Positions 59,660-64,000 of a stretch of DNA of 64,000 nucleotides are shown here, one piece after another (the first letter of the stretch is position 1; every line of letters begins with the position of its first letter). A program made the translations under genes and the position numbers. Location of the stretch: the NCBI RefSeq assembly GCF_000210295.1, contig NC_026734.1, forward strand, positions 558,001 through 622,000. Direction: 5' to 3'. The DNA comes from Trypanosoma brucei gambiense DAL972. Its lineage: Eukaryota; Euglenozoa; Kinetoplastea; Trypanosomatida; Trypanosomatidae. The notes beneath the pieces are model-generated. The model saw only the letters and a program-made list of their open reading frames with translations, had not been told where the DNA came from and did no database searches.

Positions 59660-60885
59660 ATGGCGTGGTGTCTTTTTTCTTTTTTCTTTTTTTTTTTCCA
59701 TATTTATATATATATATATAGCGTTGGGTGTTTAAGGAATCCAAATGAGGAGATGTTGTGTCTTTGCCTCTCTCTCTATCTCTATCTGTGTCTGTGTGTG
59801 GAGGGAGGGAGGGATAGTTCGCACGGTGGAATAAATGAACAAAATCGAGTAGCAGTGCTGGAGGATGGGAACCCTTTCTACTTTGTTTCCCGTAACTCAA
59901 TTTCGAGGAAGGGATGCTGGAGGGACAAACTTCAAACCCGTAGTAGTATGAACTAGCCGGATATGTGTGGGGCGGTGTAGAAAAGGGAAGAAGAAAGGAA
60001 AAAAGAAAAGGATGAGAAATGAGGAATGCTGAATGGAGGATTTGCCACACGAATTTCATGTTTATGAAGTTGTACGGCCCACCCGTGTTTTCGAAGGGCC
60101 GTCCCATCGGTGGGTGAGTGGGGGACGTTCGGTGTTGGCATTAACCACAAACGACTAGCACAGACGGCGTTGCACTGCTCTGATACCCGTAGTTTTTTGT
60201 TTTTTTTTGTTTTAAATTCGTGTTCTTCATTTACCATTGTGAGCGAACACAGGGTCGAGGGAAAAAGGTCAATTGCCGGCAGTGGCGTGTATGCGGTTAC
60301 GCTTTTAATTTTTTTTGGTTCGTGTCGAATCATCACACGATAAATGTGCAAACTGTGCTATGTTGGGGAGCCGCCGATGTTCGTGTCGTGGCTGATGCTC
60401 AAAGAATGCAAATGCGTGCATTTGTTTATGGAGGATGAGGGGCGAAGATGGTGAGGCGTTGCACATGAGTGAGTGGGCGTTATGATGTTGTCATAGATGG
60501 CCCATGGTTATACGGTTTCTTTTCCTTTTCCTTTTTCTTTTGTGAAGAAAGGGAACCTTGGTGTTTGTGCAGCAGCTTCGGATAGCTTTGTCTCATTTCG
60601 CTTCCACCTTTCCTGAGTCCATTTTTATGCGTTTTTTGTTCTGTCGTTTCGCTTTCATATCCAGAAATTGGTTTCCTCCTTCTCCATTATCCTCCGTAGT
60701 CGCATGGTTCCTTTTTTTTTTGCTTCTTTTTTTTTCTTTTCACGACTCGTCACCTTCATGTGAGTAGCACGTTACGTTTATTGTTATTTCTCTGGGAGAA
60801 GAAAAGTGAACATTCGTATGGGGCGCCGCCTGTTTCCTTTTCAATTCATGCCTTTTTATCCTTTCTCTTTATTGCATAATAGGGA
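59660..60885 (+). other. Intergenic region, no gene recognised
   Basis: About 1.2 kb. It has a (TA)n tract at 59706-59720, a CT/TG-rich microsatellite (59769-59800) and T-rich runs at 60190-60212 and 60710-60740. It ends in the splice signal TTTATCCTTTCTCTTTATT with AG at 60881-60882. Confidence 0.55.
60855..60882 (+). promoter_or_regulatory. Predicted trans-splice acceptor of the AT-hook gene
   Basis: A pyrimidine-rich tract followed by the AG at 60881-60882, three bases before the ATG at 60886. If so, the leader is nearly all spliced leader; otherwise the second ATG (60907, seven codons on) may be used. Confidence 0.5.
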
Positions 60886-63252
60886 ATGGTAGGAGGATAT
60901 TTACGTATGCCTCGTGATAACACAAGAAGCAGTCATTTAACTGATGTTGAAGAAGAGGGTTCAGCAGGGAGTGCCACCAAAAGGTGTAAACTTGAGGGGG
61001 GGAGCTGCGATGGTGATTCAAATATGGCCATTACCAGTGATGGCGTTGATGTCAACGTTGCTGATGGCTTGACTCTCATCCAATCATACATTTTATCTCC
61101 GACAAGCTCACGTTCTTTTTGGCACACGGGTGTTGCCGCTGTTTCCAGTAGTCGAGCAGGGGAAAATGACACGCCTCCAAATAATAGGGGGAATATGTTG
61201 GGTCCTCTTTCTGCAGTGGGTGCCAATAATAACCTTCTGCCGATGGTTCCATCGGAGGAAGAGAATAGTGACGCCCCTCCTGATTGCGCCAGGAGTGCAT
61301 GTAGTGGAAGCTTATGTGAGGGTGATGGGAATGAAGGTGTTGCAAGTGTGTCAGGTGGCGCAGTGCCGTCATCTGTGAACCTTTCATCTTCCTCTTCTTT
61401 AAAAGAGTGTACATCCGTATGTGTTGTTGATCACGCCGTCATGTGCAATATTGTTCCACTGCTTCCTAAGAAACATCCGGAGTATGGGTTGGTCTTACAG
61501 ATAGTGCCGCTGACACTGTGGCCACCACCCAAGGCTGAAGTTTCAGGTATCGGCTCTGAGGGAGGTGATTTAGGAAAGAGCTTGCAAACCACTGTTTCGT
61601 TCGCTTCGCAATTGCACAACGATTACTTATTGAGGTCAGATGTAACAGTCCTCCATCCACCCACTGACGCAGCTCAAGGTGTGATTGTGGAGTGGGTTTC
61701 CGGGGACATTGGATATACAGCAGACTCAAAGGGATTATGGGCAGAACAGCGTCTCTTTAGTCAGCGATATTACACCATGTCCCCTGTCGAACGGTTGGAT
61801 ATTCGACATAACGGTTGTAGTGACAACAACTATGGCAAAGATGACGCTGAAGTGCGATACACCGCACCACATCTCCCGCCAACTACACTGAGGGGCGCAG
61901 TACTGGAGCAACTTCGTCGTTTCCGTGTCAACCCCCGTTACGCTCCGACATCTCTAACGAATGGTACGAGGAATAAGGAGTGGGTGCTTCTCTTCGCCCG
62001 TGTGATTGAGGTTGGGCAAGACTGCATTGCTCTTACAAGCCGTCTGATGAGAGCGTGGGCGACTGCACCTTCGAGGGAGACTATTGCAATGTGTGATGTG
62101 TTGCTCGATGAAGTTATTCACATCGGTATCGCGCCGCAGCAGGAGCCACATCGTCTTTCCCTCGTGTGCCCGTCTGTCGCACATCGCATTTTAGTCAGTC
62201 AGCACCGATGGATGAATGTCGACAAACGCACGGAGCTTTCGGTAGCAGGATCAATGCAGGTGGTGGCAAGAGAGTTGCTAGAGGTGATCCTGCAAGCCAT
62301 GCGTGGGACGCTGCGGCATCGCATTGCGCTGCAGTACGAACTGATACGACTTCTGCGGGCTAAGCCGTTAATGTTTGCCAATAACGAACTCGTTGTGCAA
62401 TACAGCCGCTGGTACACCACCATTGCACCACCTAATGTCATTCTACACGTGCTGGCGGGGAGCACAATCTTTAGTGGTGTGATGTCGCAACTGCATATTG
62501 TCTCAGGACGCGTTATGGCAAGATCTCAAGTGGAGCGGGTCTGTGGGAATGGTGGGGATGCTGCGTTGCAACACCACTGTGGCGGATCACTTCTGGATGA
62601 TGACATGGAGGACAATGATGTCAGTGAGGACCCTCCTGCCAGTGATAACGAGCCTTCCAGGAAACGCGGGCGACCCCGTGATGAGGTTAAGAACAGATAT
62701 GCTCCTGCTAACGGAGCCAAACACGATGGTAGTGATGACAACTATGATGATAATGATAGTGATAGTGATGATAATGATGATGATAATGATGATGATGATG
62801 ATGATGACGATGGTGACGAGGACGATGAATGCAGCGGTGAAGAGGAGGAGGGGACCGGGGACACTGAGAGTACCAATATTATCAGTGATAACCAAAACTA
62901 TCAGAGGCATGATGTCTCGGCGTGGCTGAGGGCGATATCTGACAGTGCCGATAATATACCTCTCGTGGATTTGGTGTCAGTTCCATATGAGATGGATCTG
63001 CTCGATGAAGGTTTTGTTACCCGCTTCTGTGCTATTCTTAGAGGACAAGGTCCCACCAACAATAAAGGTGGCGGTAGTTCTCATGGTGTTGGTGGAAGTG
63101 GGAGTGGCAGTGGCGCTGCCGGTTCCAGTCCCTCTGGGCACACCGGCTGCGATGAAGTGGCATTGTCTTGCGTGGCGTCATGGTTGAAACGCACGCGGTG
63201 CACAATGACCACAGCAGATTTGGAATCTTATGTGCGGAAACTAAGCCGATGA
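60886..63252 (+). CDS. AT-hook and acidic-tract protein of unknown function
   Basis: 788 residues. Residues 1 to about 185 are polar and disordered. A folded, mostly helical region spans about 185-570, with blocks such as WVLLFARVIEVGQDCIALTSR and MQVVARELLEVILQAMRGTLRHRIAL. At about 592-599 the sequence RKRGRPRD is a canonical AT-hook, which binds the minor groove of AT-rich DNA. It is followed at about 616-660 by a run of Asp, Asn, Ser and Glu typical of nuclear and chromatin proteins. The end (about 680-788) is helical with a Gly/Ser-rich insert (about 725-750). A nuclear, DNA-associated role is inferred from the AT-hook and acidic run. I do not recognise the central domain. Confidence 0.85.
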   Translation: MVGGYLRMPRDNTRSSHLTDVEEEGSAGSATKRCKLEGGSCDGDSNMAITSDGVDVNVADGLTLIQSYILSPTSSRSFWHTGVAAVSSSRAGENDTPPNNRGNMLGPLSAVGANNNLLPMVPSEEENSDAPPDCARSACSGSLCEGDGNEGVASVSGGAVPSSVNLSSSSSLKECTSVCVVDHAVMCNIVPLLPKKHPEYGLVLQIVPLTLWPPPKAEVSGIGSEGGDLGKSLQTTVSFASQLHNDYLLRSDVTVLHPPTDAAQGVIVEWVSGDIGYTADSKGLWAEQRLFSQRYYTMSPVERLDIRHNGCSDNNYGKDDAEVRYTAPHLPPTTLRGAVLEQLRRFRVNPRYAPTSLTNGTRNKEWVLLFARVIEVGQDCIALTSRLMRAWATAPSRETIAMCDVLLDEVIHIGIAPQQEPHRLSLVCPSVAHRILVSQHRWMNVDKRTELSVAGSMQVVARELLEVILQAMRGTLRHRIALQYELIRLLRAKPLMFANNELVVQYSRWYTTIAPPNVILHVLAGSTIFSGVMSQLHIVSGRVMARSQVERVCGNGGDAALQHHCGGSLLDDDMEDNDVSEDPPASDNEPSRKRGRPRDEVKNRYAPANGAKHDGSDDNYDDNDSDSDDNDDDNDDDDDDDDGDEDDECSGEEEEGTGDTESTNIISDNQNYQRHDVSAWLRAISDSADNIPLVDLVSVPYEMDLLDEGFVTRFCAILRGQGPTNNKGGGSSHGVGGSGSGSGAAGSSPSGHTGCDEVALSCVASWLKRTRCTMTTADLESYVRKLSR

Positions 63253-63852
63253 AGTTCTCCTTCAAATAGTTGCGGTGAATGAGCAACCACGACGCTGGAG
63301 GCAGAGAGGCGGTGGGGTTTCAGTATTCAGTGGATGTGTTGATGCCGCGTGGAGAGGTCTAATCCTTTTTCTTTTCGGTGTCTCGGTCTGTCTCTGTTTT
63401 TTCTTTCTTCGTCCCTCCCTCCCTCCCTCTCTTTCTTTCTTTCTTTCGTCTAGTGCGACTTGGGGCCTAAGGAAAGGGGAAGAAAGGGGAAATAAGCAGG
63501 AAACCACTATTGTTTTTTCTTTATTTTTTTCTTTTTCTTATCCTTTTCGTGGTGGTGGTGGTGGTGGTGATGTTTCCATCCAGTCTCGCCCCCGATTTTA
63601 CTGAAGCCAGGGCGCAGTTGAAAGATAAAGAGAGGGAAGGAGAGCGTATGCGTGTGTGGGGAAAACATTATTGCTGAGTACCTATACCATGCTCCAACAT
63701 TCCCACATCTATACGCACAGACTTAAAAACTTGTTCACTTTTGCTTCCTTTTTTTTTCCTCTTACCTTCACCCTTTCTGGCATTATTTATGATGGCTTCC
63801 TCTTCCTCTTCTTCCTTTTTCTTTCTTCATTCTCTGTTTTTCTGTGTTTTGT

Positions 63853-63891
<39 letters not shown>

Positions 63892-64000
63892 TTATGTTGG
63901 TGTAGGGGTAAAGATATGACTGCAAGGCGCTCTAGAATGGGAGGAATTAGATGGAAATTTATATATATATATAGGAGTTACCGCAACAGAAAGGTTTCCA
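63253..64000 (+). other. Intergenic region to the window end
   Basis: About 750 bases: T/C-rich sequence (63360-63450), (GGT)n (63550-63570), T-rich stretches, and (TA)n at 63857-63883. No gene start is recognised before the window ends. Confidence 0.55.

Overview
The window is a gene-rich, intron-free stretch of a trypanosome nuclear chromosome, very probably Trypanosoma brucei chromosome 1. All recognisable genes lie on the + strand, head to tail, in one presumed polycistronic unit. They are separated by T/C-rich polypyrimidine tracts followed by AG (trans-splice acceptors), and no promoters or introns are visible. Diagnostic content: a glucose-6-phosphate isomerase end with the glycosomal SHL signal, alanine aminotransferase, a kinetoplast (mitochondrial) DNA primase, a dually acylated PPEF phosphatase and trypanosomatid cytochrome oxidase subunit IV. 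As I remember it, this order matches T. brucei chromosome 1. Subspecies cannot be fixed from sequence alone; the N-gaps point to a draft assembly.

Layout. 1-170: end of PGI. 0.6-4.5 kb: a coiled-coil protein and a tiny Sec61-beta-like tail-anchored protein. 4.5-8.0 kb: a TPR protein like TFIIIC tau131/TFC4. 8.9-14.2 kb: a 1736-residue FUSC/ArAE-type membrane protein. 15.7-18.5 kb: APC/C subunit CDC23/APC8. 20.5-25.2 kb: a coiled-coil protein and alanine aminotransferase. 27.9-31.6 kb: mitochondrial primase PRI2 with a long Ala/Pro/Thr-rich N-terminal region. 31.6-36.4 kb: a gene-empty low-complexity region. 36.4-42.9 kb: a LisH protein and PPEF phosphatase. 45.4-49.7 kb: COXIV and BBS5. 50.6-54.8 kb: a small membrane protein and an LRR/coiled-coil protein. 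56.3-59.7 kb: RNase H2 subunit B and a probable mitochondrial protein. 60.9-63.3 kb: an AT-hook/acidic protein.

The genes do not form a functional operon; neighbours serve unrelated jobs (glycolysis, Pol III transcription, cell cycle, kDNA replication, respiration, cilium, ribonucleotide repair), as usual in trypanosome gene clusters. Intergenic space is rich in simple repeats, including about 31 copies of a GGGAGGAA octamer upstream of the primase and a 32-bp-arm inverted repeat around an (AT)n core downstream of PPEF.

Three runs of N (18768-19044, 34783-34913, 51141-51442) are each flanked by two copies of the same sequence. They look like unjoined contig overlaps rather than biological duplications. 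Two of them create apparent duplicate gene ends.

I did not find a convincing new biological system. The best leads are the repeated CDK-type sites in the primase, an internal splice acceptor that would shorten alanine aminotransferase, the large inverted repeat, the G-quadruplex-prone octamer array, and several unrecognised proteins.
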